Positions 41,511 to 51,381 are shown, counted from the stretch's first letter. The stretch is DNA of 64,000 bases from Mucilaginibacter aquariorum (GCF_024498135.1 NZ_JANHOH010000003.1:62001-126000), one strand, 5' to 3'. Numbers and translations: made by a program. Notes: generated by a model not told the origin, from the sequence alone.

Positions 41511-42905
41511 ATGCAGAGTTACCAGGAATTTCTTGATCTGAGTGTTGGTTTCCCACAGGATGGTTTCGAGATAATAGAGGATGAATTATACTTCCACGAT
41601 TTAAACTTGATGGAAATGATTGAAACGTATGGTACCCCCCTACGGTTCACGTATCTGCCCATTATCAGTAAAAAAATACAGCAAGCTAAGTTGCTTTTCC
41701 AACAGGCCATTATAAAAAATAATTATCGCGGCAGCTACAAATACTGTTATTGCACAAAAAGCTCGCACTTTAAGCATATTGTAGAAGAAGCGCTGAAGAA
41801 CGAGATCCACCTGGAAACATCGTCGGCTTTTGATATGCCAATGATTGACGCGTTGGAGAAAAAAGGCGCGGTAAGCAAGGATGTTACCGTTATTTGCAAC
41901 GGTTTTAAAACCTTCCAGTACAAGCAGTACATTATTGATATGCTGCACGATGGCTTCAAAAACATTATCCCTGTACTGGATAATAAAGAAGAATTTAATC
42001 TGTACGATGACGAGGTGGAGATGGAGACCCCATGTAACCTGGGTATCCGTATAGCAGCTGAAGAGCAGCCCGATTCACAGTTCTACACTTCGCGTTTAGG
42101 TATCCGTATGGAAGATATCATTGATTTTTACCATAATAAGGTAGAAAACAACCCAAACTTCCAGGTTAAATTACTACACTTCTTCATTAACTCGGGTATT
42201 TCTGATACCCCATATTACTGGAACGAGCTGGAGAAATACGTAACGCTTTATTGCAAATTTAAAAAGATAAACCCCGCCCTTGATACCCTTGATATTGGCG
42301 GCGGTATGCCTTTTAAAGATTCGTTGGTTTTTGATTTTGATTATGAATACATGATCAACGAAATTGTGAGCCGTATAAAAGAGATCTGTGCGGAGCATGA
42401 CACTATGGAACCGGATATTATTACCGAGTTTGGTAAATATACCGTAGCCGAAGCTTCGGGCATTTTATATAAAGTACTGGGCCGTAAACAACAAAACGAC
42501 CGCGAAAAATGGTTGATGCTGGATGGCTCTTTTATTACCAACCTGCCGGATGTTTGGGCGCTTAACCAAAAATACATTTTGCTGCCTGTTAACAACTGGG
42601 ATAGCGAATACGAGCGTGTTAACTTAGGTGGCATTACCTGCGATGGACAGGATTACTACAACCAGGAAGCACACATGAACAGTGTGTTTATGCCAAAAAC
42701 CCGTAAGGTGCAATACCTGGGCTTTTTTAATACCGGCGCCTACCAGGAAGTATTAAGCGGTTACGGTGGCATCCACCATTGCCTGCTGCCATCGCCTAAG
42801 CATGTTATCATCCGCAGAAACAGGGATGAAACGTTCAACTTTGAGGTATTTGGCGAGGAACAGAACAGTAAACAGGTATTGAAAATTCTGGGTTATACCA
42901 CCTAA
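41511..42905 (+). CDS. speA: biosynthetic arginine decarboxylase (PLP fold type III)
   Basis: 464 residues of the alanine-racemase-like decarboxylase fold: SYKYCYCTKSSH holds the PLP Lys, HLETSSAFDM, LDIGGGMPFKDSLVFDFDYEY the phosphate-binding Gly loop, and GGITCDGQDYYN the C-terminal catalytic Cys/Asp. It is shorter than E. coli SpeA (about 660) and of the form usual in Bacteroidota. It makes agmatine for polyamines. An inverted repeat ends 8 nt before the ATG. Confidence 0.88.
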   Translation: MQSYQEFLDLSVGFPQDGFEIIEDELYFHDLNLMEMIETYGTPLRFTYLPIISKKIQQAKLLFQQAIIKNNYRGSYKYCYCTKSSHFKHIVEEALKNEIHLETSSAFDMPMIDALEKKGAVSKDVTVICNGFKTFQYKQYIIDMLHDGFKNIIPVLDNKEEFNLYDDEVEMETPCNLGIRIAAEEQPDSQFYTSRLGIRMEDIIDFYHNKVENNPNFQVKLLHFFINSGISDTPYYWNELEKYVTLYCKFKKINPALDTLDIGGGMPFKDSLVFDFDYEYMINEIVSRIKEICAEHDTMEPDIITEFGKYTVAEASGILYKVLGRKQQNDREKWLMLDGSFITNLPDVWALNQKYILLPVNNWDSEYERVNLGGITCDGQDYYNQEAHMNSVFMPKTRKVQYLGFFNTGAYQEVLSGYGGIHHCLLPSPKHVIIRRNRDETFNFEVFGEEQNSKQVLKILGYTT

Positions 42906-42929
42906 GATATTTCTGCCTGATAAAATATT

Positions 42930-42957
42930 AAGCACTGCTATATGGCGGTGCTTTTTT
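42930..42957 (+). terminator. intrinsic terminator after speA
   Basis: AAGCAC / GTGCTT stem with 12-nt interior and six T, 25 nt after the stop. Confidence 0.75.
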
Positions 42958-42971
42958 GTTAATGATACCTT

Positions 42972-43019
42972 GCGCTCGTCTGCGACGAGTGCTTAACATG
43001 GTCCGGCATCTGCGATGCC
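42972..43019. repeat. two tandem hairpins with TGC loops
   Basis: GCGCTCGTC-TGC-GACGAGTGC (42972-42992) and GGCATC-TGC-GATGCC (43005-43019) follow one another just before the convergent gene's stop codon; they may terminate its transcript. Confidence 0.65.
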
Positions 43020-43026
43020 CTTACGC

Positions 43027-45843
43027 TTAAAATAAACTTACCGGTAATACTATCTCTATCCTGTTTCGGCCGCTGCCGCCAAATATGTCGTTATCTAACA
43101 AACGGCTGTACCTCACCCCAAATGATACCGCCCCCTGGTTAAACCATTTGGTATCAAAAAATATGGCTGCACCTGCCGATCTGAAATTCGCTTTAAATTC
43201 GCTGCCATCGGTATAAAAGTTATAGGCAGTCGCGTGTGTTTGTTCATAAAAAACATTTCCGCGCAGGCGTAGAATATACAGCAGGTTGGCTACTCCTGCA
43301 TCCGGGTAAGCAATTGGGAAATGATAACTCACTGCTACCTTATTCATATCATCAAGGTTTTCGGCAGTGTAACCGTGCGAGAAGGGGAAATCATATGAGA
43401 AGCCAATACCATTGTTTTGCCCCCTGTGCTGATAAGCGCCGCTTATTACAAAACTATGGTTAACGGCTAAACCCGGGAAATAAAACGTGCCTGTAGTCAG
43501 CAATTGATTGGCATCCCGGCCGGAAATGGCTGTTTTATAATTTATGCTGATGCTTTGCGCGAAGTGCGGGTTAATGTTTTGCTTAGCCTGTTGCGATTGG
43601 TTCCTGAAACTAACCGTATTGCTCAAATACGTATAATAACTATCCTTAAACATACTGCGGAACGCCTCCTGGAAAGTATTACGACTATAATACACGCTAC
43701 TGCTTAATGATAAAGCGGTTGAATGTTTCCCTACCGAAAGATTCAAAGGTACCTGTAATCCGCCATGAATGGAGGTTTCGTTAAAGTAAATGCTGTTACC
43801 GTTGTAAAAGCCGCGCCTGTCAAAAATATAATCGGCACCAGCAAGCAGGTAAGAGAAAAATGCCCCGTATGCGGCTTCGTAGCCAATTTGCTTGTAGCCT
43901 TCATCGCGGTTAAAGGTAAAGGTAAGCTGCGATTGAAAAGTATTTAATACATTATTACCCACCAGTTGCAGGGAATAATTAGGATCGTTAAGCGAAGGAA
44001 AAATACTGTGGAAATTAAATAGGCCATGCAGTTTACTGTAATTGGTGATAGGCAATGAATCGGGTTTAACAGATGCTGAAACATTGCTCGCGCTATCATT
44101 CTTCAGCACACTGATGCCCATATCCGGCAAGGACGAAAACGCTTGTGAATTGGTTACGGGTGTTAATTGTATATCGCTGCGATTAGCTTCATTCAATTGG
44201 TAGCCAAAAGCGGTAAAGCCCGTCCATGCCAATTTGTTTGCACTGATTGCCGGTTGATAATATCCTATTGAACCATTTTTAGGCGCGCCTTTTACTTCAA
44301 ATAACTGATTTGTTTTAACGGCAAGTGCAAATAACCTATCGTTTAAACCGGCTGTTTTTGTAAAGTAAACCGTATCGCCCTGCACCTGCGGAAAAGCGAT
44401 CGGCTCAAAACTAAGTGGCAGCAGGTATTTGGTAGTTCCGGATTTGATGTCAATTAAAGCCAATGACATTTCGCCCTTGCTGTTACGAACAGCCGAGATC
44501 AATTTATCATCCTCATAAAACTTGGGGAAGGTATAAAATAAGCCTGCGGTGTTTGGCAGTGCCGATAACAGCTTACCATCGGCAGCATTTAGCAAATGCA
44601 ACTCGCTTTTGCCCGTTGGTGCAACCTGCACCGCCACAATGGTTTTGCCATCGGCACTAAAGGCGGGCGAAAAATATTTTGTTTTACGGGTGATGCGGTG
44701 TTCCTTACCTGTGTTTACATCAAGCACAACCAGCTCATTATAATTGCGGTATCCCCAGCGAATATCGGGCCGGTAGGCGGCATATACTATTTTACCATCG
44801 TGATAGCTGAAAAAATTATCAGTAGTGATGCCTTGTACCGCTATTGCCTTTTCCTTGTTACCCGTTTTTATAATAAACTGCGGTATGTGTTTGTAGGTTG
44901 TTTTAAGATAGATGAGTGTGCTATCGTTTATATAAGCTGGGTATTCGTGGTCGCCTATAAAGTGCTGATTTTTATTGGCCGGTATATCAGATTCATCATT
45001 TTCAAATTGCTTTTTAAAGTGATTTAAAGCTGCCGTTCTAAAGTCGGTATAATCTATACCTGCGTGTTTCTTAATAGCGCCCTGCAACGGAAAAAAGCCT
45101 GTATTGAACGCTGCGGCATCGTGCGTAAGGCCTTTCCAAAAGTCGTTACCGTATTGCTCTCGTCCGTAAGCTACCATCATATACCCCAGCGGATAATGGT
45201 TTGGTGTATAATCCCGATAGGAGCCATTGCGTAACTTCATCCAACTATAATCCTTGCCGGCAGCCCATAACGACCGGTAGCCATTAAAAAAATAGGGCAA
45301 CCGCCCTCTGCCCTGCCGGCTTACCAGGGTTTCGTTGTATACGGCATCGCCCTCAAAAAACCAGTCGGGTACCGATAATGCGTTGGCCAGCGCCTGTCCG
45401 CCTTCGCCAAAAACAACCCGCAAACCGTGCGACAAGCCAACATTAAAGTTATTGTATTGCTGCACGTGCCTAAACTCGTGAATAGCCAATTGCTCCGGCC
45501 ATGGCAGGCTACCTACATCAAAGCTATTTTGGCCTGCCGTTAAATAAAATTCGCTGCGAAACGGCGCCAGGCCTACATAAGCGTTTGATACAATGGTTTG
45601 GTTTTGCAGTACTATGCTCACCTGCCGTTGCTTATAACCTATTGTGGGCTGTATCAGTCGATTCATGCGTTGTATGGTTTCGGCAACGCGTAATGCTGCA
45701 GAGTCCATCCCCTGCGAAAATATCACCCTGGCAACGGGCGTATTCACCTGTTTCCATTTTATAGATGGCGGGTTACCGCCAAACTGCTGTGCATAAGTAA
45801 ATGTAGCGGTTAAAAGTAGCAGTGGCAGCAGCAGTCGTTTCAT
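43027..45843 (-). CDS. exported metallopeptidase-propeller-outer-membrane-barrel fusion protein, 938 aa
   Basis: Signal peptide (ATFTYAQ), then a zincin-like domain with HEFRH at 122-126 and WFFEG at 161-165 (Glu164 as likely third ligand), TolB-like blades in the middle (AFSADGKTIVAVQV, FYEDDKLISAVRNSKG), and a C-terminal beta-barrel of about 330 residues ending RIEIVLPVSLF. The order matches the 1059-residue protein at 24437-27616, although sequence similarity is low outside the motifs. Function unknown; an envelope-anchored protease is inferred. Monocistronic and convergent with speA. Confidence 0.78.
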   Translation of the reverse strand: MKRLLLPLLLLTATFTYAQQFGGNPPSIKWKQVNTPVARVIFSQGMDSAALRVAETIQRMNRLIQPTIGYKQRQVSIVLQNQTIVSNAYVGLAPFRSEFYLTAGQNSFDVGSLPWPEQLAIHEFRHVQQYNNFNVGLSHGLRVVFGEGGQALANALSVPDWFFEGDAVYNETLVSRQGRGRLPYFFNGYRSLWAAGKDYSWMKLRNGSYRDYTPNHYPLGYMMVAYGREQYGNDFWKGLTHDAAAFNTGFFPLQGAIKKHAGIDYTDFRTAALNHFKKQFENDESDIPANKNQHFIGDHEYPAYINDSTLIYLKTTYKHIPQFIIKTGNKEKAIAVQGITTDNFFSYHDGKIVYAAYRPDIRWGYRNYNELVVLDVNTGKEHRITRKTKYFSPAFSADGKTIVAVQVAPTGKSELHLLNAADGKLLSALPNTAGLFYTFPKFYEDDKLISAVRNSKGEMSLALIDIKSGTTKYLLPLSFEPIAFPQVQGDTVYFTKTAGLNDRLFALAVKTNQLFEVKGAPKNGSIGYYQPAISANKLAWTGFTAFGYQLNEANRSDIQLTPVTNSQAFSSLPDMGISVLKNDSASNVSASVKPDSLPITNYSKLHGLFNFHSIFPSLNDPNYSLQLVGNNVLNTFQSQLTFTFNRDEGYKQIGYEAAYGAFFSYLLAGADYIFDRRGFYNGNSIYFNETSIHGGLQVPLNLSVGKHSTALSLSSSVYYSRNTFQEAFRSMFKDSYYTYLSNTVSFRNQSQQAKQNINPHFAQSISINYKTAISGRDANQLLTTGTFYFPGLAVNHSFVISGAYQHRGQNNGIGFSYDFPFSHGYTAENLDDMNKVAVSYHFPIAYPDAGVANLLYILRLRGNVFYEQTHATAYNFYTDGSEFKANFRSAGAAIFFDTKWFNQGAVSFGVRYSRLLDNDIFGGSGRNRIEIVLPVSLF

Positions 45844-45925
45844 TATGGGATGAAAGTAAATAATCTAAATCAAAATTTTCAGGATTTAACAATTTTCAGA
45901 ATCACATTCATACTAACGAATAATT

Positions 45926-46007
45926 GCGTTGGGGATTGCAGTGGATACCAGCCTGTGACTAAGGCCTGTGAGCGTATGAACGGAAAGCCCGGCCGCAGGC
46001 AACGCCC
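45926..46007 (-). repeat. intergenic repeat, family R5, copy d
   Basis: Begins GCGTTGGGGATTGCAGTGGA and ends GCCGCAGGCAACGCCC; inverted and without an R3 partner, in the divergent gap before hscA. Confidence 0.7.
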
Positions 46008-46077
46008 ATATCACTAATTTAATCCCGGTTCAGCCAAAATCCGAAATCTATATGACACTCCGTCTGCTAAAACTAAG

Positions 46078-46085
46078 TACATTTG
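46078..46085 (+). promoter_or_regulatory. -7 promoter element TACATTTG for hscA
   Basis: Exact TAnnTTTG, 19 nt before the ATG at 46105. Confidence 0.45.
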
Positions 46086-46104
46086 CGCTTTGTTATAATT
46101 TACT

Positions 46105-47970
46105 ATGGCTAAAGTTTCCATCAACCTGGCAACAGGTTCAATACAAAAAGAAAATATTATTGTAGGTATAGACCTGGGCACTACAAATTCGCTGGTTGCT
46201 TTTATCGATCCGGATAAAAACCCGAAGGTGATAAACGATACCGGCAAAGGCGTTTTGGTGCCTTCTGTTGTGCATTTTGGTGCAGCGGGTGATATTACAG
46301 TGGGTAACGAAGCAAAAGGTTTCCTGATAACCGACCCGCAGAATACCGTATTTTCTGTTAAGCGTTTACTGGGCCGTTCATATGCCGATGTAAAAAATTA
46401 CCAGAACTTTTTCTCGTATAAAATTATTGACGACGATAGCGAAAACCTTGTAAAAATTAAGGTTGGCGATAAATTTTATAATCCTATCGAGCTTTCGGGC
46501 CTGATATTAAAGGAACTGAAAGAACGTGCCGAGCATGCCCTTAAAACCCCGGTTAACCGTGCGGTGATAACCGTTCCTGCTTATTTTAACGATTCGCAGC
46601 GCCAGGCAACCCGCGATGCCGGTAAACTCGCCGGACTGGATGTATTACGCATCGTAAACGAACCTACGGCCGCCAGCCTTGCTTACGGTATTGGCTTAAA
46701 CCCCGAAGAAACAAAAACCATTGCCGTGTACGATTTGGGCGGCGGCACCTTTGATGTTTCTATCCTGCAGATCCAGAACGGCATTTTCGAAGTGCTATCG
46801 ACCAATGGTGATACCTTTTTAGGTGGCGATGATTTTGACCGCGCCATTGCCGATTACTGGATAGATAAAAACAATATAGATAAAGCGGAACTGGCTAAGA
46901 ACCGCGAGCTTACCCAGGAACTTCGCCTTAAAGCCGAAGAAGCGAAGAAAGCATTTGCGCACCAAAGTCTTTTCAACGAGAAAATTGGTGATATATGGTG
47001 CACTATAGACCGCAATACTTTTGAAGAGCTGATATTGCCCAAAGTACAGCAAACCATTACTGCCTGCCAAAACGCGTTAAAAGATGCAAAACTTACCATA
47101 ACCGATATTGATGAAGTGGTGATGGTTGGTGGTAGTACCCGCACAGCGCTGGTTAAAAAAATGGTGGCCGAGTTTTTTGGTCGCCCGGTGCATGATGGCA
47201 TTAACCCCGACGAGGTAGTTGCCCTTGGCGCTGCCATACAGGCCGATGTTTTGGCCGGTAACCGCAGCGATATTTTATTGCTTGACGTTACCCCGCTATC
47301 GCTTGGCATCGAAACTATGGGCGGTTTAATGGATACCATTATCCCCCGTAACTCTAAGATCCCTACCAAGGCTGGCCGCCAATATACTACCTCGAAAGAT
47401 GGCCAGGTAAACATGAAGATAGCCGTTTACCAGGGCGAACGCGACCTGATCAGCGAGAACCGTAAACTGGCTGAGTTTGAACTAAAAGGCATCCCGGCTA
47501 TGCCGGCTGGTTTCCCCAAGGTAGATATCAACTTTATACTAAATGCCGATGGCATATTGAAAATACAGGCTATTGAACTGCGTAGCGGCGTTAAACAGGA
47601 GGTAGAAGTAAAACCGGCTTACGGCATTACCGATGACCTGGTTGAACAAATGCTGATGGATAGCATCACCCATGCTAAAGACGACGTAAGCGCCCGCATG
47701 CTGATAGAGGCTAAAACCGAAGCCGAGCAAATGGTATATACAGTTGAACGTTTCCTCGAGAAGAATGGTCAGTTATTGAATCCCGACGAGATAAGCGAAA
47801 CCAAAATACATTTAGAAGCACTTAAAGCAGCCCTAAGCACCGGTGATAAAGACCTTATCCACGCCAAGATTGATGAGCTGAATAACTTTACCCGCCCCTT
47901 TGCTGAGCGTGTAATGGATGTAGCCATAAGCACCGCTATGAAGGGGAAAAGTATAGACGGTGAGGAGTAA
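46105..47970 (+). CDS. hscA: HscA-type Hsp70 chaperone (Fe-S cluster assembly)
   Basis: 621 residues with Hsp70 signatures [27 protein letters not shown] and [17 protein letters not shown]. Several stretches match HscA rather than Dna[54 protein letters not shown] and a short C-terminus without the Gly-rich DnaK tail. HscA helps release [2Fe-2S] clusters from the IscU scaffold. No hscB, iscU or fdx gene is adjacent, so it is separated from any isc operon. Confidence 0.85.
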   Translation: MAKVSINLATGSIQKENIIVGIDLGTTNSLVAFIDPDKNPKVINDTGKGVLVPSVVHFGAAGDITVGNEAKGFLITDPQNTVFSVKRLLGRSYADVKNYQNFFSYKIIDDDSENLVKIKVGDKFYNPIELSGLILKELKERAEHALKTPVNRAVITVPAYFNDSQRQATRDAGKLAGLDVLRIVNEPTAASLAYGIGLNPEETKTIAVYDLGGGTFDVSILQIQNGIFEVLSTNGDTFLGGDDFDRAIADYWIDKNNIDKAELAKNRELTQELRLKAEEAKKAFAHQSLFNEKIGDIWCTIDRNTFEELILPKVQQTITACQNALKDAKLTITDIDEVVMVGGSTRTALVKKMVAEFFGRPVHDGINPDEVVALGAAIQADVLAGNRSDILLLDVTPLSLGIETMGGLMDTIIPRNSKIPTKAGRQYTTSKDGQVNMKIAVYQGERDLISENRKLAEFELKGIPAMPAGFPKVDINFILNADGILKIQAIELRSGVKQEVEVKPAYGITDDLVEQMLMDSITHAKDDVSARMLIEAKTEAEQMVYTVERFLEKNGQLLNPDEISETKIHLEALKAALSTGDKDLIHAKIDELNNFTRPFAERVMDVAISTAMKGKSIDGEE

Positions 47971-47982
47971 TTAATCGCCACG

Positions 47983-48077
47983 CGTCATTGCGAGGTACGA
48001 AGCAATCTCTTTTAGCAAATCCTGCATGCAAGGTATACAACTATCCTAAAGAGATTGCTTCGTACCTCGCAATGACG
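47983..48077. repeat. palindromic intergenic repeat, family R2, copy c
   Basis: CGTCATTGCGAGGTACGAAG ... CTTCGTACCTCGCAATGACG with GCAATCTCTTTTAGC / GAGATTGC inside; ends 13 nt before the Crp-like gene. Confidence 0.9.
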
Positions 48078-48090
48078 TATCTTTAATTTA

Positions 48091-48672
48091 ATGCCGTCTA
48101 ACCCCTACCATCAACTCAAACAATTCATCAGTGCAGCAATGCCTGTTGATGATGAGCAGCTCAATATCTTCTGCAAAAAATTCAGGCATAAAACTACAAA
48201 GCGTAATGAGATACTACTGCAAGCCGGCGATATTGCGCCTTACATCTATTTTGTAAATTCAGGTTGTTTGCGGGTATTTATGTTGGATGTAAACGGCAAA
48301 GAATCTACCCGATTTTTGGTAACTGAAGGCAGGTTTGGTACCGCTTTCCCAAGTTTTAATTTACAGGAGCCATCTCTGGCAGCCATACAAAGCATCGAGC
48401 CAAGTGATATACTTTACATCAGTCACCATGATTTTAATGCGCTGCTGGATACTTTCCCCGGTTGGGAGCATGTGTACCGTATAAGTTTAGAGAAAGATTA
48501 TATAGCCTCTATAAAACGTATTGAAAGCCTGATCACCATGGACGCCAAACAGCGCTACCAATTACTGATGGAAACCAGCCCTACCCTTATACAAAGGCTG
48601 CCATCAAAAATAATAGCCGATTACCTGGGCATATCACAGGAAACCCTGAGTCGCCTGAAATCCAAAAGGTAA
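48091..48672 (+). CDS. Crp/Fnr family transcriptional regulator
   Basis: 193 residues: an N-terminal cyclic-nucleotide-binding-like barrel (LLQAGDIAPYIYFVNSGCLRVF, RFLVTEGRFGTAFPSF) and a C-terminal winged helix (LPSKIIADYLGISQETLSRLK). The Arg/Ser cAMP-binding motif is not kept and there is no Cys cluster, so the signal is unknown. It lies 65 nt before an alpha/beta hydrolase gene that it may control. A TATCTTTA box (7 of 8) ends 5 nt before its ATG. Confidence 0.88.
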   Translation: MPSNPYHQLKQFISAAMPVDDEQLNIFCKKFRHKTTKRNEILLQAGDIAPYIYFVNSGCLRVFMLDVNGKESTRFLVTEGRFGTAFPSFNLQEPSLAAIQSIEPSDILYISHHDFNALLDTFPGWEHVYRISLEKDYIASIKRIESLITMDAKQRYQLLMETSPTLIQRLPSKIIADYLGISQETLSRLKSKR

Positions 48673-48737
48673 ATTATTGACATTTGTCAATAAACCGCTG
48701 GTTTTAAATAACTTGCTTTGTATATCAAATAAGAATT

Positions 48738-49760
48738 ATGAAACCAAAGCATCTCCTTTTCATATTATTCCTGGTGCCGGCAACGGTATTTGCCCAAACA
48801 CTCATTGGCGAACAAACCTTTCGCTATAACGATACCGTCCGCAAGCGCCCTTTAATTACCGAGATCTGGTATCCAACGACAGATAATAGTAAAGCACCCG
48901 CCTTAAAGCAAAACTTCCCTTTTCTGCACGAACCTACTGTAAGGAACGCAAAGCTGCCTGCTGACAAGCATCCTCTTATTATGATCTCGCACGGTACAGG
49001 TGGCGGCCGTATGACTATGGAGTGGCTGGCAGATATCCTTGTTAAGCAAGGTTTCATAGTAGCTGCTGTAGATCATTGGGGCAATACTTATGATAATAAG
49101 ATAGCTATCAACTTTGTAACACCCTGGCAGCGAGCGCAAGATATTAGCTTTGTGCTTACCCAGCTTTTAAACAACCCCGAACTTAACAAAGCGATAGACA
49201 GGCAGCGCATCGGTGCGGCAGGGTTCTCTATCGGCGGCTATACCGTTATTGCTTTGGCCGGCGCCAAATTAGACTTGAAAGCCATGAACGAGTTTACCAA
49301 TACTCCCCAGGGATTAAAAGAGATCACCATTCCAGAGTTCCCTAACCTGAAAGATGCTTTGGATGAAAGGGAAGTTGAGGCATCATTCGCCAAAAGCCCC
49401 CCTTTAAAAGATAAGCGGATAAAAGCGGTGTTTAGCATGTGCCCTGCAGTTGGACAAGGATTTGTTGAACAAAGCCAGTTTAAAGATGTGGATATACCCA
49501 TGTTTATTGTTGGCGCGCAAAGCGATAGCATCGCCCCGGTTAAAACTAATGCGGCGCATTACCATCAATTAATGCCGAAATCAAAATTGTATATCGTTCG
49601 GGGTAAAACAGCCCATTACGTATTCCTGAATGAAGCTATACCCGAAGTAAAGAAAACCGGCGGCCCCATATTTAATGATGATCCTTCTGTTGACAGGCAT
49701 GCGGTACATGAATTGGTTGGGGATATGGCTGTAAATTTTTTTAAGGAGAGTTTGAGGTAG
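48738..49760 (+). CDS. exported alpha/beta hydrolase (PAF-acetylhydrolase/dienelactone hydrolase type)
   Basis: 340 residues with signal peptide (VPATVFAQ). Nucleophile elbow GFSIGGYT, an acid in GAQSDSIAPV and His in RGKTAHYVFL form the triad; HPLIMISHGTGGGRM provides the oxyanion region. It resembles predicted dienelactone hydrolases and lipoprotein-associated acetylhydrolase-like esterases in Bacteroidota. Substrate unknown. Follows the Crp-like gene in the same direction. Confidence 0.82.
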   Translation: MKPKHLLFILFLVPATVFAQTLIGEQTFRYNDTVRKRPLITEIWYPTTDNSKAPALKQNFPFLHEPTVRNAKLPADKHPLIMISHGTGGGRMTMEWLADILVKQGFIVAAVDHWGNTYDNKIAINFVTPWQRAQDISFVLTQLLNNPELNKAIDRQRIGAAGFSIGGYTVIALAGAKLDLKAMNEFTNTPQGLKEITIPEFPNLKDALDEREVEASFAKSPPLKDKRIKAVFSMCPAVGQGFVEQSQFKDVDIPMFIVGAQSDSIAPVKTNAAHYHQLMPKSKLYIVRGKTAHYVFLNEAIPEVKKTGGPIFNDDPSVDRHAVHELVGDMAVNFFKESLR

Positions 49761-49768
49761 TCTCTAAG

Positions 49769-49794
49769 CAAATCCCTCCCAAGGGAGGGATTTG
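49769..49794. repeat. perfect palindrome, family R8
   Basis: CAAATCCCTCCC-AA-GGGAGGGATTTG, a 12-bp stem with 2-nt centre, 8 nt after the hydrolase gene. Same core as the cluster at 16655-16765. Confidence 0.75.
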
Positions 49795-49809
49795 AAAGTT
49801 TAATCCCAC

Positions 49810-49838
49810 AAAAAAGCCCCTATCCGGGGCTTCTTTTT
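49810..49838. terminator. bidirectional intrinsic terminator
   Basis: AAGCCCC-TATCC-GGGGCTT with six A before and a T-rich run after, between the convergent hydrolase and coiled-coil genes. Confidence 0.85.
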
Positions 49839-49852
49839 CAAAAATTGTAAGT

Positions 49853-50143
49853 TTACAATTTGTTTATTTCTTCCTGTTCTTTTAAGGCCGAGATGTTGTT
49901 CTGGCTGCTATACTCGTCGGTTTGGCTGGCAAAATCCTGTAGTATGCTGGTAATAGTATCAAGGTTATCGGTAACACGCTGGTGCATATCAGGCAGGTCT
50001 TTTTCCAGTCTTTTATTGGCCAGGTCAAAATTGTCCACTTCGATCTTAGCTAACTTTGTTATAATAGCCTGCTGACTATTCTTTAAATCTTCTAATTCAT
50101 GGACAATCTTTTCCATCAATTCAAATTTCCTTATCTTATCCAT
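49853..50143 (-). CDS. small hypothetical coiled-coil protein, 96 aa
   Basis: Entirely helical and charged (MEKIVHELEDLKNSQQAIITKL, ANKRLEKDLPDMHQRVTDNLD), with heptad spacing of Leu/Ile, no signal peptide. I do not recognise a family. It is bounded by a strong terminator, supporting that it is a real gene. Confidence 0.65.
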   Translation of the reverse strand: MDKIRKFELMEKIVHELEDLKNSQQAIITKLAKIEVDNFDLANKRLEKDLPDMHQRVTDNLDTITSILQDFASQTDEYSSQNNISALKEQEEINKL

Positions 50144-50210
50144 AGTATCTTGTTTTATTTACATCTACAACCACAACAATGCCAAATTGTTTAAAATTTG
50201 GAAATATCGC

Positions 50211-50234
50211 ATATAACTAATAACTTAGTTATAT
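50211..50234. promoter_or_regulatory. hairpin covering the start of the TPR gene
   Basis: ATATAACTAA-TAAC-TTAGTTATAT, perfect 10-bp arms; the second arm includes the first two bases of the ATG at 50233. A further dyad CCAAATT / AATTTGG lies at 50182-50201. Operator or translation-control structure. Confidence 0.5.
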
Positions 50235-51381
50235 GAAATCTACTCTCTATCTTCTAATCTTTTGCCTTTCATCAATAAGTACTTTTTCGCAACAAACCAT
50301 TAAAGTTGACGACGCTTTACTGTTAGATTATTACCAAAATCAACGCTTTGCCGAAGCTGCAGATTATTTGAAACAAACCTACACCGAACCCATTACCAAT
50401 ACCAAAGCATTAGGTCAGTTGGCCTACACATCTAACATGGCAGGCCGCCTGGCCGATGCCGAAAGCTATTATCAGCGCATTTATAATATTGATTCTACAA
50501 ACATGCCTGTGCTTTATAGCCTTGGCGGACTAAACATGCGCAGAGGAAATATTGCCAAGGCAGAAATGTATTATAAACGCATTATAGCCCGCGACACCAC
50601 CAACTTTATGGTTTACAAGCAACTGGCCCAAATAAGCCATGATAAGAATGACATTACATCTTACATATTTTATCTCCAAAAAGCCAATCGGCTTAACCCT
50701 GCCGAACCGGATATAGCATCTGACCTGAGTGATATTTATGTGAACATGAAATTTAACGGGCAGGCCGAGAAGGTTTTAAGTGCTGCCATCACCGCCGATC
50801 CGGAGAATATTATATTACTAAACAGCCTGATGAAGCTGCAATACGCCCAAAAGAAATGGCCCGAAACCATTAATACCTGCCTAAAGCTTGTTGATTACGG
50901 AAACCAGTCGGGCCAGGTGTTAACCAAACTTGGCGTTGCCTATTATAATATCAAAAACTACGATTGCAGTATATCCACTTTTATGGAGATGGATGAAGTG
51001 GCCCGTAACGAAACCAGTTATTATTATACCGCATTAGGCTACAAGGCATTAAAAGATCAAAATATGGCTATATTTTATCTGCAAAAAGCCATTACCGAAG
51101 GTATATCCCCAAACACAGGCGCTTATTATGGTGAAATTGCCGATAGTAACGAAAAACTTTTCCGATACAAAAAAGCGGTAACAGCTTACCAAAAAAGCCT
51201 CCAGTTTGATGAAACGCCAATGATATATTATTCGCTGGCCAACCTGTATGATACCAATCTTAAGGACAAGAAAAGCGCCATTAAATATTATAAGAAATAC
51301 CTGGCAGGCAAGCCTCCTGTTGACAAGCAAAAAAGTTTTGTCGATTATTCAAAAAGCCGGGTGGCTGTGTTAAACCGTTAA
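50233..51381 (+). CDS. exported TPR-repeat protein
   Basis: 382 residues with signal peptide (FCLSSISTFSQ) and about eight to nine tetratricopeptide repeats with the A/Y/P spacing (for example PVLYSLGGLNMRRGNIAKAE, ETSYYYTALGYKALKDQNMA, PMIYYSLANLYDTNLKDKKS). TPR superhelices bind other proteins; a periplasmic assembly role is possible. No other domain is present. Confidence 0.85.
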   Translation: MKSTLYLLIFCLSSISTFSQQTIKVDDALLLDYYQNQRFAEAADYLKQTYTEPITNTKALGQLAYTSNMAGRLADAESYYQRIYNIDSTNMPVLYSLGGLNMRRGNIAKAEMYYKRIIARDTTNFMVYKQLAQISHDKNDITSYIFYLQKANRLNPAEPDIASDLSDIYVNMKFNGQAEKVLSAAITADPENIILLNSLMKLQYAQKKWPETINTCLKLVDYGNQSGQVLTKLGVAYYNIKNYDCSISTFMEMDEVARNETSYYYTALGYKALKDQNMAIFYLQKAITEGISPNTGAYYGEIADSNEKLFRYKKAVTAYQKSLQFDETPMIYYSLANLYDTNLKDKKSAIKYYKKYLAGKPPVDKQKSFVDYSKSRVAVLNR

